Source of the DNA: a virus
Strand: one strand, 5' to 3'
IMG/VR virus record: IMGVR_UViG_3300009012_000001
Location: 1-56,988 of that record
Length of the DNA: 56,988 nt
In this document: positions 1 to 8,182 of the stretch, piece by piece
Numbering within the stretch: position 1 is the stretch's first letter
How the letters are laid out: every line of letters begins with the position of its first letter
Notes under the pieces: model-generated
What the model saw: the letters and a program-made list of their open reading frames with translations, nothing else
What the model was told of the DNA's origin: nothing
Database searches by the model: none
Translations under genes and position numbers: made by a program

Positions 1-123
1 AGCGACTCCATCTCTGCGAGGGTGATGCGCCATTCCACGGCCTGCGTCATCGTCTTCCCCCCTTTTGCGTCGTCCCCCGCGGGGACCATGGTGACTTTTC
101 CTCGGACCCCGTCGCCGAGTTCG
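1..123. repeat. Terminal direct repeat, left copy
   Basis: The first 123 bases are identical to bases 56866-56988. The prohead protease reading frame continues in phase across the join, so this is the overlap of a circular assembly (or of a circularly permuted genome) and not two gene copies. A true short terminal repeat cannot be excluded from sequence alone, but it would have to lie inside a coding frame. Confidence 0.95.
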
Positions 124-803
124 TAGTGTTTCGCGGCCTTCCAGGTCGCGTGCTGCACGAGGCTGTCGCGCGCGTGCGGCAGGTGGGCCACGGCGGGGAT
201 TTCCCCGCCCAGCAGCGCCACCGCGCCGAGCACGCGCGGGAACGTCTTCCCGTCGCGTTCGAAGTCCCAGAAAATTTCCGCGCTGGGCGGCCCGTACTTG
301 TGGTCGAGGATGCCCGCGCAGACCTCCGGCGCCACGTCGCGGATGTCCGCGACGAGCGCGCCGTCCTGCACGCGCAAATCCTTCACCCAGCCGACGGCCG
401 GGGCGCCCGTGTCGGAAACGTGCCCCAGTTTGAACGGTGGCTCGAACCCGACCTCGCGAAACGCGGCCGCCATGGCCGCGAGGTCCTCGACGGAATAGGG
501 GTCGCCGTTCCACGTCCCGGGCCGGAAGATGGGCCAGCCTTCGATGGCGCAGGCGTAGGGTTTGGCTGTCGCCGCGTCGGTCGCGTGTTTGTTCGCCTCG
601 ATGGCGCGCAGTTGCGCTTCGGCGTCCCCCTGCGTGGGGTGGCAGCCCAGCGTCTTCGTGCGCGTCGAATCGACCACGCACCACTGGTTCCCCCGTTTCT
701 CGACGAAGTAGTTGCGCGCGACGGTCAGCGGGCCGTCGCCGTGCGCGTCGCGCCCGGTCGGCGTCGTTTGCTGCGTCCTAACCGCGCTCGAATTCCCGTC
801 CAA
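1..803 (-). CDS. Prohead protease / scaffold protein, N-terminal part (continues at 56988)
   Basis: This is the N-terminal 5' part of a gene split by the linear cut; the rest is at 55902-56988. Joined after removing the repeat, the frame is 588 codons. The first about 240 residues look like a Mu gpI-type capsid maturation protease. A KLGH motif places a His at about residue 128, and PPSAEI places a Ser at about residue 174, the expected catalytic pair of phage prohead serine proteases (family knowledge; the residue assignment is inferred). The chosen start is TTG at 803, 7 nt after GGGGAGG. It overlaps the end of the glycosyltransferase gene by 26 nt. No ATG or GTG fits upstream of the conserved region. 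The product would process the procapsid and release itself from the head. Confidence 0.8.
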   Translation of the reverse strand, partial: MDGNSSAVRTQQTTPTGRDAHGDGPLTVARNYFVEKRGNQWCVVDSTRTKTLGCHPTQGDAEAQLRAIEANKHATDAATAKPYACAIEGWPIFRPGTWNGDPYSVEDLAAMAAAFREVGFEPPFKLGHVSDTGAPAVGWVKDLRVQDGALVADIRDVAPEVCAGILDHKYGPPSAEIFWDFERDGKTFPRVLGAVALLGGEIPAVAHLPHARDSLVQHATWKAAKHYELGDGVRGKVTMVPAGDDAKGGKTMTQAVEWRITLAEMES

Positions 804-1509
804 AGGCAATCCCTCCCCGCAATATCATCGTCGCGGGCCACAGCGGGCTGCGTCCCCACTTCTGCACGAACAGGGCGTGGGCCGATTCCTCCATCTTCTT
901 GTAGGCGGCGCCGTCCCGGTCGTGCGTCTGCGTGTTCAGGTGCAGGACGACGACTTTGTGGTTGCGGTAGGCACGCAGCCCGGCCTGGTATAGGCGCATG
1001 ATGAGGTCGTTGTCGCTGGCCAGGGACTGGTAGGCTTCGTCCAGACGCCACCCTTTGCGGAACAGGACCAGCGGTCCGTACCAGCCCTCCGTGATGAAAT
1101 CGCTGGGCGCGTGGTTAAGCATCGCCCCGACTTCCTGCGCGGCGAGTGACGCGATGCCGCAGTCCCGGTAGCGGTCGAAGCACTCCAGCAGCGCCTCCAG
1201 CCAGCCGGGCTTCGTGATGATGTCGTTTCCGGTCCAGCCGATGAAGTCGCCCGTGGCCGCGTCGATGCCGGCGTTGATGTCCTTCGCCAACGTCGTGCGA
1301 TTTGGAGAATACAGGTACTTCATGTGGTCCATGTCGTGCGCGACCTTGAAACTTTCCGGTTCTAACTCCTTCGATTCTGTTTCCACCACGATGAGTTCGA
1401 ACGGCACCTGCGTCGTGTCGCGCAGAATCTTGATGGCCGCTTCGGTCAGGTGCCGTTGCCACGGGTGGGAGATAAGGACCGGCAAAACAATGGAAACACT
1501 AGGCGTCAC
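778..1509 (-). CDS. Family 2-like glycosyltransferase
   Basis: About 243 residues with a GT-A layout. It opens with a hydrophobic strand (SIVLPVLISHP), then a FELIVVETES strand, and at about residue 85 ATGDFIGWTGND, which is in the usual place of the sugar-nucleotide/metal-binding region. It is a single domain, about the usual size for small phage family 2 enzymes. A longer frame begins at a TTG (1539), but GTG at 1509 has GGTGG upstream and overlaps the previous gene by 11 nt, so I prefer it. It sits between the portal and protease genes, far from the main sugar block at 39.8-47.5 kb, so it may decorate virion proteins. Donor and acceptor are unknown. Confidence 0.75.
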   Translation of the reverse strand: MTPSVSIVLPVLISHPWQRHLTEAAIKILRDTTQVPFELIVVETESKELEPESFKVAHDMDHMKYLYSPNRTTLAKDINAGIDAATGDFIGWTGNDIITKPGWLEALLECFDRYRDCGIASLAAQEVGAMLNHAPSDFITEGWYGPLVLFRKGWRLDEAYQSLASDNDLIMRLYQAGLRAYRNHKVVVLHLNTQTHDRDGAAYKKMEESAHALFVQKWGRSPLWPATMILRGGIAFGREFERG

Positions 1510-1705
1510 GATTTTTATGCCACCGTTCCAGTGATTCAATCCGTGCGGTCAATTCGTCGATTCTGTCGCACAATTTCTGAATCACGCGCCTCGACATCGG
1601 GTCGTTGAAAACCCATCGTGTCGGGTCTTTAACCTCAATCCCTAACCGTTCCGCAATCTTCGCGTCTATCCCCATCAGTTCGCGGAATTTCTCCTGATTC
1701 GTCAT
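1499..1705 (-). CDS. Small hypothetical protein
   Basis: 68 residues, charged, with predicted helices; the C-terminal third (IDELTARIESLERW) looks like a short coiled coil. It lies between the portal-MuF gene (16 nt upstream) and the glycosyltransferase it overlaps. The position in the head module suggests a minor structural or assembly role, but nothing in the sequence fixes a function. Confidence 0.6.
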   Translation of the reverse strand: MTNQEKFRELMGIDAKIAERLGIEVKDPTRWVFNDPMSRRVIQKLCDRIDELTARIESLERWHKNRDA

Positions 1706-1720
1706 TCAACCCCTCCCCAT

Positions 1721-3991
1721 CTATTTGAACCCTGGAGCCGCGAGCATTTCCGCGCGCCCGAGTTGTTCGGGCGTGATGAGGTCCGCTTCGTCGACCTGCA
1801 CGCCGACGGTGACGGGCACCAGCACGCTGCGGCAGTTGAAGTGGTTCGGCGGCGTGAGGCGGTCCAGTTCCGGCTCGTCCAGCGGGAAGACCTTGCCGTC
1901 CAAGAAGCGGCAGACCTCGGTGGTGCGGTCGTCAATGACGGCCGAATACATCATGCCGCGCACGAACCCCGCCAGTTCCGGGGCGCGCGCGGTCACGAGG
2001 CGCCCTTGGTTGAACGCCTCGGTCGCGTTCGTGCGTAGGATGGTTTCCAAGCGGAACGGGTCGACCACGTCGCCGTCGCGGATGAGGGTCGGGTCGCCAA
2101 TGTACGGCTCGAAAATATCGTGCAGTTTATGCATCGTATCGGATTGAGGTTCGCCAATTTTCAGCGCGTTGAGCAACACTTCCCGTGCTTGACCCAGCAA
2201 GCGGTTACTCAGTACGCCGGAAATATGGAGCACTTTCTGCGATAGCCAACGCAGGGCCTCGACTGGGACGAACCCGACGTCACCTTGAAACGTGCGCGGC
2301 AGTTCGGCACGCGCGGTGCCCTCGCCCAACCGATAGAGGGTTCGGACGAATTCGCGCAGGGTATCTTGGATGTCCCCGAAGCCCGACAATGCGAGGTCGG
2401 TTATGAACTTGCGGTTATCGGGACGGAAATTTCGTTCAACGGTAGCGAGCAGTTTGTCGCGCACGGCCCGGAACAGCGGGACGAGCGCCTGGCGCGTGCG
2501 CTCCTCCGACTGCGACAAGCCCGCCTCGATGCGGGCGTAGTTCGTGGCGCGGTCGTAGCGATACGGTTTTGCCACAATGGCCTTCGTGGCGGTGGCGGTG
2601 GCCTTGGCCGCGGCGGCGACCTCGGCCGGGACCGTGACGGTGGCGGCGTCGCCCTGGCCGTTCCCTCCCCCCGGCGCGGCCACGGGGGCGGCGGCGGCCT
2701 CCGCCTTGGCCGCGGCGGGCAGGGGCACGGTGCTGTCCGCCAGCGGCGGGAACTTCAGGATTTCGCGGATGTGCGTTTCGTCCTCGTCCTGCGGCCGGAC
2801 GACGCCGGCGCCGACGGCGGCGAGCCAGGCGTCCATCATCGCCTTGCGGTCGTATTCCGTGAGCGGGATGAACTGGAACCGCGGGTAGTCGTCGACGACG
2901 TAGTTCGCGTCCACCAAAGGCCGCACGACCTGCTCCGCCATGACGCGCTCCTCGATGTCGCGGCGGATTTTTTCGACGACGAGCATGAACACGTCGAAGT
3001 TGACCTTGGCCCGGGCGTAGGACCCCTGCGCCACGTCGGCGGTCAGGCCTAGGTGGCCCGGCATGAGGATGGCCCGGGCGATGGCCTGGTCGAAATGCTC
3101 CAGCGCGGGCACGAACTCCGACTGCGTCCGGCCCTGCACCGGGCTGCTCCAGATGTCCAGCGCATCCGCGCCGCCGGGGCGCGGCAGCAGGCCGTGCGTA
3201 GCCGCCTGCCAGTTCGTCACGACGGTCTTCATTTGCTCGACCTGCTCCGGCGTGTACCGCGCCGGGTCGTACTCGAAGAACAGCCCGGGCACGGCGTGGC
3301 GTTCCAGGTACATCAGGAACCACTTCACGACGTTGTCCTTGGCCCACCACCAGCGGTAGGCGGCCTCCAAGTCGGACCGACCGTAGATGTTGCTGAATTC
3401 CATGTCGTGGCTGTAGAGCACGAAGCGGTCGCGCGGCAGGCGCTTGGGGGCGTAGCCGACCTGCATCTGCAGGACGCCGTCCGGTTTGAGGTTGCCGAAT
3501 TCGTCCATGTCGAACAGGAAACTGTCCGGCCGCCGCGTTTTCAGCGCGCCGTACCAGACCTTCCCCGCGAAGTCGCCCGGCGGCGCGGGCGCCCAGACTT
3601 TCTCGGTGACGGAGAACCCGTAAATGAGCGCGCCCAGGATTTCCAGCAGGTCGTCCTCGACGGTCCCTTCCAGGTTGCGCAGGCACGCGTCGACGAACCG
3701 CGTGACCTCCCAGTCCTCGGCGAAGTCGCGCGGGCTTTCCACCGTCCAGCCCGACGCCATGACGGCGTGCTGCTTAAACGCGACGGCCGCCTTGACCTGG
3801 TCGTCCTGGCGCATCTGGTCAAACACGCGCAGGCCCTGGCGCGTGACAAGGATGGACGGGTTGTATTGCAGCCACGTCACGCCCGGCCAGATGCGGCGCG
3901 GGTCGGCGAGCGCGACCTCGCCCGTCGGCGGCGTGGGCGGGCGCTGGAACGTCCGCCACGCCAGGGACACCCGTTCGGCGAGGGTCGGCAT
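1721..3991 (-). CDS. Portal protein fused to MuF-type head morphogenesis domain
   Basis: 756 residues. The first about 430 look like a Mu gp29-type (DUF935) portal, with conserved stretches such as WPGVTWLQYNPSILV, DDQVKAAVAFKQHAVM and MPGHLGLTADVAQGSYA. A low-complexity Ala/Pro/Gly linker at about 435-480 leads to a MuF/SPP1 gp7-type domain at the C-terminus (IDDRTTEVCRFLDGKVFP and TPPNHFNCRSVLVPV). In Mu these are two separate proteins. The portal forms the dodecameric vertex through which DNA enters, and MuF proteins are minor capsid proteins, some of them injected. The ATG overlaps the TGA of the upstream nuclease gene. Confidence 0.9.
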   Translation of the reverse strand: MPTLAERVSLAWRTFQRPPTPPTGEVALADPRRIWPGVTWLQYNPSILVTRQGLRVFDQMRQDDQVKAAVAFKQHAVMASGWTVESPRDFAEDWEVTRFVDACLRNLEGTVEDDLLEILGALIYGFSVTEKVWAPAPPGDFAGKVWYGALKTRRPDSFLFDMDEFGNLKPDGVLQMQVGYAPKRLPRDRFVLYSHDMEFSNIYGRSDLEAAYRWWWAKDNVVKWFLMYLERHAVPGLFFEYDPARYTPEQVEQMKTVVTNWQAATHGLLPRPGGADALDIWSSPVQGRTQSEFVPALEHFDQAIARAILMPGHLGLTADVAQGSYARAKVNFDVFMLVVEKIRRDIEERVMAEQVVRPLVDANYVVDDYPRFQFIPLTEYDRKAMMDAWLAAVGAGVVRPQDEDETHIREILKFPPLADSTVPLPAAAKAEAAAAPVAAPGGGNGQGDAATVTVPAEVAAAAKATATATKAIVAKPYRYDRATNYARIEAGLSQSEERTRQALVPLFRAVRDKLLATVERNFRPDNRKFITDLALSGFGDIQDTLREFVRTLYRLGEGTARAELPRTFQGDVGFVPVEALRWLSQKVLHISGVLSNRLLGQAREVLLNALKIGEPQSDTMHKLHDIFEPYIGDPTLIRDGDVVDPFRLETILRTNATEAFNQGRLVTARAPELAGFVRGMMYSAVIDDRTTEVCRFLDGKVFPLDEPELDRLTPPNHFNCRSVLVPVTVGVQVDEADLITPEQLGRAEMLAAPGFK

Positions 3992-4377
3992 CAGATGGCC
4001 ACGGCGTAGCCGCCCGCGATGAGGACGCCAGCCAAGTCGCGCCCGTCGGGCAGCGTGACGCTGGCCACGTAGCGGCCGAATGTGGTCACGTCGGGCACCG
4101 TCCGGACGACGCAGGGCGCGCCGACGGGGAGCACGGTCATCACGTAGGCTTTGCTGGCCAGCCCCGCCTCCTTCGTGGCGCCGGTGACTTCGGGCGCGTT
4201 CACGCCGAGCAACCGCACGGTCGCGTAGCGGTATTCGTTGAACCCCAAGTCGACCAAGAAATCATAGGTGTCCCCGTCCACGACGTGCCGGCAAATGGCG
4301 CGGTACGGCCCGAAGGCGTACAGGCCCGCCAACGACGGCGGGAACGCGGCGAATTCGGCGGGGAGGCGGTCGCTCAT
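3991..4377 (-). CDS. Staphylococcal nuclease-like (thermonuclease fold) protein
   Basis: 128 residues. VVDGDTYDFLVDLGF near residue 30, VRLLGVNAPEV near 55, and FGRYVASVTLPDGRDL toward the end match the SNase order of motifs (metal-binding Asp, the RLxGxxAPE strand, then FGRxLA). The start is ATG 4377, whose ATGA overlaps the upstream zinc-motif gene. It lies between terminase and portal, where small nucleases often accompany packaging. It may trim DNA during packaging or degrade host nucleic acid; the role is inferred. The family catalytic Arg/Glu pair is only partly recognisable. Confidence 0.75.
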   Translation of the reverse strand: MSDRLPAEFAAFPPSLAGLYAFGPYRAICRHVVDGDTYDFLVDLGFNEYRYATVRLLGVNAPEVTGATKEAGLASKAYVMTVLPVGAPCVVRTVPDVTTFGRYVASVTLPDGRDLAGVLIAGGYAVAI

Positions 4378-4724
4378 GCCAGCAGCAGCATCAGGCGCCG
4401 CAGCGTGTCCTCGGTGGGCGGGCCGCTCGTGTCGTCGAGCAGCCGGCGGAGCCGTTCCTGGCTCCGGGCCCGCCGGCGTTGCGCCATTTCCGGTTGTCGG
4501 GCGGCCGCCCCCCGCAGGACCCCCGCCTGTGAACAGCGCAGGCCACAAAACCGCCGACGGTCTGGCGTCCGGTAGAACGGTTTGTGGCAGACAGGGCACT
4601 GGGCAATCTCCGCGGGCCGTCCGCAGAGCGGGCAGCGACGGCGGACGCCGCCGCTCACCACAGGAATCCGCTGGCGGTCTTCCACACCAGGCTCAGGGTA
4701 AGCATTCCGGTCGTCCGCCGTCAC
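4374..4724 (-). CDS. Small zinc-binding protein
   Basis: About 116 residues from a GTG at 4724 that overlaps the preceding TGA (GTGA). Two CxxC pairs (CPLCGRPAEIAQCPVC) and a third Cys pair (RRFCGLRCSQ) suggest one or two zinc ribbons. The Arg-rich tail (QRRRARSQERLRRLL) suggests nucleic-acid contact. An alternative ATG at 4763 lacks a ribosome site. It lies next to the terminase genes and could be an HNH-like packaging cofactor or a DNA-binding adaptor, but the HNH histidines are not evident. Confidence 0.6.
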   Translation of the reverse strand: MTADDRNAYPEPGVEDRQRIPVVSGGVRRRCPLCGRPAEIAQCPVCHKPFYRTPDRRRFCGLRCSQAGVLRGAAARQPEMAQRRRARSQERLRRLLDDTSGPPTEDTLRRLMLLLA

Positions 4725-4957
4725 GGAGTGGTCGTCGGGACGGGCATCCGCCCAGAAATCCATTCCTGCACCAACTGGTGCGCTTGGACCTCGCCGAGCA
4801 CGCATTCTGCCACCACGGTGCCGGGTTGCTGGGCGGCGACCGTCGCCCGCACAGAACACGCTTTATCGTCCATGCCGAACGCGAGGGTGTACGCCCCGCG
4901 GCGGCCCGCCAAGTCGCTGGTGGGCACCGCCAACATCAGCACGACCAGGAACCACAT
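4721..4957 (-). CDS. Small secreted or membrane-anchored protein
   Basis: 78 residues with a short hydrophobic N-terminus (MWFLVVLMLAVPTS) typical of a signal peptide or anchor, then a polar domain with two cysteines. A good ribosome site (GGAGGTG) precedes the ATG, and that site lies inside the last codons of the terminase gene. No family recognised. In this position it may be exported to the host envelope. Confidence 0.55.
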   Translation of the reverse strand: MWFLVVLMLAVPTSDLAGRRGAYTLAFGMDDKACSVRATVAAQQPGTVVAECVLGEVQAHQLVQEWISGRMPVPTTTP

Positions 4958-4961
4958 GTCG

Positions 4962-6248
4962 TCACCACCTCCAGGGCGCGTCCTGGGCCACGCGGTCGCC
5001 CAACAGGACGGGCGTGTGCGCCTCCGTTCCGACCGGTCCGCACAGTTGCCACGCCAGCCCGAGCGCCATCACGCAGTCGTCGTGCAGCCCCTCGGGCGCG
5101 GCGTAGCGGAAGCCCGCGCGCGTGACCTCGTAGCCGAACGATTCCAGTTCGCCGACCAATTCGGGGATGTCGGGGAACGTCATTTGCCGTTGCTCAATGC
5201 CCACGGCCAGAAACTCGACAAGACGCTGTTTAGTTTGCGCCGTGAATACGAACGGAGCCACGGGGGCGCCCATGCGCTGGAGGTCTTCGACCACAGCATC
5301 CTGCGCGCCCGTTGCATCCACGTAGGCCGCGGCTCGATAACGCAGCAATACATGGGCAATGCGGTCCTTTTGGAGGTGCCAGTCGATGCGAGTGAAACGG
5401 TCGAACGCCACCACCGACCGCGCCATCCGGTCCATGACACATACGACCGTGAAGTCTTCATGTCGTCCGAGGTCCACACCCGCCACATAATGTCGGCGAG
5501 CCAGTTCGTCGACGCTGGGGAATCGTTGGTCGAGTGCTCCATCGATGCACGCCCTCACATTCCGGAAGACCGACGCTTCGTCGTCCTGCGCCTCCGCCTC
5601 GAACAGTTCCCGATACACGCGGGCGGGCAGGTTCCGCTTCGCGTCGTCCAGTTTCTCGCGCGGCACGGCGGGGTTGTCGGCCGACCGCATGAACACGTAG
5701 TCATAGCCGCGCTCGCCCGCCTTGGCGCGCTGGCATAACTTCCAGAACCAATTGCGTCGGCCGCGCGGGGTCGACAGCACCAGCAGCCGACCGCGCGTCG
5801 CGGTCAGCGTGGTCTGGACCGCGAACAGAACCTCCTCGCGCATGCCCTGCGTGGCCTCGTCCAACACCGCGCCGTGGACGTCCTCGCCGTACAGCGTCTG
5901 CGGCTTCTCGCCGCTACGGAATTCCAGGACGCTGCCGTTCGGCAGCGGGACGCGCATCGCGGACTGGTTCGGTTCAATGGCCATGCCGGCGCGCAACAGC
6001 ATGCGCACGATGCGGCCGAACGCGATTTCCGTCTGGCGGTAGATGGGCGCCACCCACCACCACCGCGTCCCGGGCCGCTCCCAGGCCTGGCGCAGCAACC
6101 ACAGAATGGCGCCACTGGTCTTGCCCGACTTCGTGCCCGCCTCCACCAAGACGATGGACGCGCCGGACTCAATGAGCCTTCGTTGGCCCGCCGAGTTCGG
6201 GCTGGGTAGTGTCAGGGTGAACTCCGCCCGGCTCGAAGACGGCGACAT
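4962..6248 (-). CDS. Terminase large subunit
   Basis: 428 residues. ATPase motifs are seen: a Walker A variant EAGTKSGKT at about residue 37, a Walker B-type AVLDEATQ at about 130, and the coupling motif LLVLSTPRG at about 155. The C-terminal nuclease domain begins at AGVDLGRHEDFTVV (about 265) and contains further acidic positions (YVDATG, LHDDCVMALGLAW) expected of an RNase H-like fold. It cuts concatemeric DNA and pumps it through the portal. It follows the small subunit with an 80-nt overlap and precedes the nuclease and portal genes. Confidence 0.93.
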   Translation of the reverse strand: MSPSSSRAEFTLTLPSPNSAGQRRLIESGASIVLVEAGTKSGKTSGAILWLLRQAWERPGTRWWWVAPIYRQTEIAFGRIVRMLLRAGMAIEPNQSAMRVPLPNGSVLEFRSGEKPQTLYGEDVHGAVLDEATQGMREEVLFAVQTTLTATRGRLLVLSTPRGRRNWFWKLCQRAKAGERGYDYVFMRSADNPAVPREKLDDAKRNLPARVYRELFEAEAQDDEASVFRNVRACIDGALDQRFPSVDELARRHYVAGVDLGRHEDFTVVCVMDRMARSVVAFDRFTRIDWHLQKDRIAHVLLRYRAAAYVDATGAQDAVVEDLQRMGAPVAPFVFTAQTKQRLVEFLAVGIEQRQMTFPDIPELVGELESFGYEVTRAGFRYAAPEGLHDDCVMALGLAWQLCGPVGTEAHTPVLLGDRVAQDAPWRW

Positions 6249-6528
6249 AGTGGCGATGGATGACCTCGGAGTCCCCGGACATGTGGATGTCCCACGCGGC
6301 GCGGCCGTGCAGGCGGTCCAGCACGTCCCGCGCCGCCGCCAGCCGCACGGAATCCTGGTTAGAGGCTTGCATGGCCCGGATGAGCGTCGCGATGGCCAGC
6401 GGTTCCAATTGCCGCAGCGCCTCGCGGTAGGCCAAGCGCGGGCGGCCGCCTCGTTCCCCGCCCCGGCCGGACGGGTTCAGCGTGCCGTGGACCACGCGCC
6501 CCTGCTTGTCGCGCTGCACCGGGGTCAT
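6169..6528 (-). CDS. Terminase small subunit (probable)
   Basis: 119 residues from ATG 6528. The N-terminal pattern NPSGRGGERGGRP followed by a helical region (REALRQLEPLAIATLIRAM), then RLAAARDVLDRLHGRA, is typical of small DNA-recognition subunits of phage terminases. It lies directly upstream of and overlaps the large subunit. Its ATGA overlaps the methyltransferase gene. It would recognise the pac site and load the large subunit. Called from context plus pattern, as sequence conservation in this family is weak. Confidence 0.75.
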   Translation of the reverse strand: MTPVQRDKQGRVVHGTLNPSGRGGERGGRPRLAYREALRQLEPLAIATLIRAMQASNQDSVRLAAARDVLDRLHGRAAWDIHMSGDSEVIHRHYVAVFEPGGVHPDTTQPELGGPTKAH

Positions 6529-7550
6529 GGCGCCGCCGCGAGTTCCGCCTGCTGGCCCGTGTAGGATTCCCAGCGCGCGATGGCCACCGCGCACCAGCGG
6601 GGTTCAATATCCATGGCGTAGCAGGTGCGGCCCATCATCTGCGCGGCGATGAGCGTCGTGCCCGTGCCCACGAACGGGTCGTAGACGTCCCCGCGGTGGT
6701 TGCGCAGCGGGAACAGCATGCATTCCACGGGCTTCTGCGCGCTGTGGCCGCCGTCCACGTTCGGGTCGAGCGCAATCTCGCGCACCGTCGTTTCGGTGTG
6801 GTCGCCTATCCAGCCCGCGTCGTGCCCGTGCCGCACGGCGTACCAGTCCACGCGGTTGTCGGCCGTCACGGGCGCCACACGGCGGGCCGCGTACCATAAC
6901 GCCCCCTTCGCCGCCGCCTCGTTGCGCCAGCCGGCGTCGTACTCAACCCCGTAGGGCGGGTCGGTCACCATCAACGTCGGCACGGCCCCGTCGAGCAGTC
7001 GCGCCACGTCGGAGGCCGCCGTGGCGTCACCGCAGAACAGCCGATGCGGCCCCAACCGCCACAACTGCCCGACCTGCACGTCCGGGCCGACCCCGTCCGG
7101 GTTGGCCAGTTCGGGCGGCGGCGGCGTGAGTTGGCGCAGCAATTTGTCGATGTCATCGGCGGAGAACCCCGACAGCGTTTCGTCGATGTCCGACGCGCGC
7201 AGTTGCCTGAGGACCTCGCCCAACTTCGGCAGGTCCCATTCCCCCTGAATTTTGTTGAGCGCGACGTTGAGCGCCTGCTCCTGCGCCGGCGCGAGGTCGA
7301 CCACGCTGACGTCGACTTCACGGGCGCCCTGCTCCCGCAGAACCTTCAGACGCTGGTGGCCGCCGATGAGGCGGTTCGTGCGCTGGTTCCAGACCAACGG
7401 CTCCACGAACCCGAACGCCTCGATGCTGCGTTTCAGCGCGTCGTAGGCTGGGTCGCCGGGGCGCAGGTCCTTGCGCGGGTTGTAGGCGGCCGGGACGAGC
7501 GCGTCCAGCGGCATGCGCCGCAATTCGACCGTCCCCCAGGCTTTTGCCAT
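6525..7550 (-). CDS. ParB-domain DNA methyltransferase
   Basis: 341 residues from ATG 7550; a start at 7598 would add 16. The N-terminal about 95 residues are a ParB/sulfiredoxin-type domain (AAYNPRKDLRPGD, RLIGGHQRLKVLREQG). The C-terminal part is an amino-DNA methyltransferase with DPPYG (motif IV) at about 200 and, near the end, AQKPVE and DPFVGTGTTLIAA (motif I). The motif order is that of the beta class, which methylates the exocyclic amine of A or C. Such fusions are common next to terminase genes and probably protect phage DNA from restriction or mark it for packaging. Target specificity is unknown. Confidence 0.88.
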   Translation of the reverse strand: MAKAWGTVELRRMPLDALVPAAYNPRKDLRPGDPAYDALKRSIEAFGFVEPLVWNQRTNRLIGGHQRLKVLREQGAREVDVSVVDLAPAQEQALNVALNKIQGEWDLPKLGEVLRQLRASDIDETLSGFSADDIDKLLRQLTPPPPELANPDGVGPDVQVGQLWRLGPHRLFCGDATAASDVARLLDGAVPTLMVTDPPYGVEYDAGWRNEAAAKGALWYAARRVAPVTADNRVDWYAVRHGHDAGWIGDHTETTVREIALDPNVDGGHSAQKPVECMLFPLRNHRGDVYDPFVGTGTTLIAAQMMGRTCYAMDIEPRWCAVAIARWESYTGQQAELAAAP

Positions 7551-7576
7551 GGTATTTGCTTTGGGATGCGGTTCCG

Positions 7577-7657
7577 TCACAGGTTGCGGTTCGCCCATTT
7601 CACGGCGGCCCAGACGAGCACCGCGACCACGGCGGCCAGGAGCCACCACCACGTCAG
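7577..7657 (-). CDS. Possible 26-residue single-pass membrane peptide (CTG start)
   Basis: This frame reads as one clean membrane segment (WWWLLAAVVAVLVWAAV) followed by a basic tail (KWANRNL). The only start that fits is CTG, placed exactly so that CTGA overlaps the stop of the preceding gene, mirroring the ATGA/GTGA couplings elsewhere in this genome. The rare start codon makes expression doubtful. It could also be an accident of composition. Confidence 0.3.
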   Translation of the reverse strand: MTWWWLLAAVVAVLVWAAVKWANRNL

Positions 7658-7881
7658 GGCTCGTCGTGCCCCTTGTGCTTGCCCTTGTCTTTGCCCTGCC
7701 CGTGGTCGTCGGATGCGTCGCCCGCCGTTGGGGCGCCGGGTTCGGTCCCGATGCGTGCGCGGCCCGTTTCGGCGAGGATGACGTTCGCCACGCCGGGTTC
7801 AGCGGCCCAGCGCGTCGCGTCGTCCTCGCTGCCGTCCCGCGTTTCCGTCCTGCCGTCGGTCATCGTCACGGTCCAATACAT
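7654..7881 (-). CDS. Small hypothetical protein with charged tail, first gene of the late operon
   Basis: 75 residues from ATG 7881, with GAGGTG about 6 nt before the start. The N-terminal half (MYWTVTMTDGRTETRDG) looks like a small beta-rich domain. The C-terminus is a Lys/His/Asp-rich tail (DDHGQGKDKGKHKGHDEP). It is the first open frame after the terminator-containing leader and precedes the packaging genes. Function unknown. Confidence 0.6.
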   Translation of the reverse strand: MYWTVTMTDGRTETRDGSEDDATRWAAEPGVANVILAETGRARIGTEPGAPTAGDASDDHGQGKDKGKHKGHDEP

Positions 7882-8009
7882 GGCATCACCTCGTGGTGGA
7901 TTTGGGGACGGGACGGGCCCGCAGTCCTTGAACGGGGCGGGGCGGGGACAAGGGGTTCCCCGGACACGCGCCCACCGCGGGCCGTCCGACGTCCCCACGG
8001 AACACAAAA
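7882..8009 (-). other. Untranslated leader of the late operon
   Basis: 128 bases between the terminator-like hairpin at 8010-8025 and the first late gene. It is GC-rich with no convincing sigma-70 promoter and no open frame that I trust. Late transcription presumably enters from upstream, across the hairpin, or from an unrecognised promoter. Confidence 0.4.
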
Positions 8010-8025
8010 CGCGCCCGAAGGCGCG
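8010..8025 (-). terminator. Intrinsic terminator with UUCG tetraloop ahead of the late genes
   Basis: Read on the minus strand, CGCGCC-TTCG-GGCGCG forms a 6-bp stem with the extra-stable UUCG loop, followed at once by TTTTGTGTT. This is a classic rho-independent terminator pointing leftward, placed 128 bp before the first late gene. It resembles a lambda tR'-type site that must be overridden for late expression. Confidence 0.75.
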
Positions 8026-8045
8026 CACAGGATGCACCGATTTCC

Positions 8046-8069
8046 ATTCTAGAGTACCAGACGTGTCAA
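8046..8069 (-). promoter_or_regulatory. Promoter-like element ahead of the late terminator (weak)
   Basis: On the minus strand TTGACA (8069-8064) is followed by TAGAAT (8051-8046), both near consensus, but the spacer is only 12 nt instead of about 17. As written it is not a standard sigma-70 promoter. It may be activator-dependent or accidental. It sits just upstream of the terminator at 8010-8025. Confidence 0.3.
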
Positions 8070-8182
8070 GCGTTCGCAGGTTCCGCCCAGGATAGGCGCA
8101 GGTTTCGCGCAGTTTGTCCCCCTAATGTGTGCGGGTTGTCCACAGCAACCGAACAGAAATTCCGTACCAGGGGTTGATTGTT

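Noticed and set aside
126-1001. A plus-strand frame of 291 codons at the window start
   Set aside because: Opposite to the protease frame, which has clear motifs and crosses the junction. The plus frame has no recognisable domain.
8046-8069. A strong late promoter (TTGACA and TAGAAT)
   Set aside because: The spacer is 12 nt, too short for sigma-70. It is kept only as a weak element.
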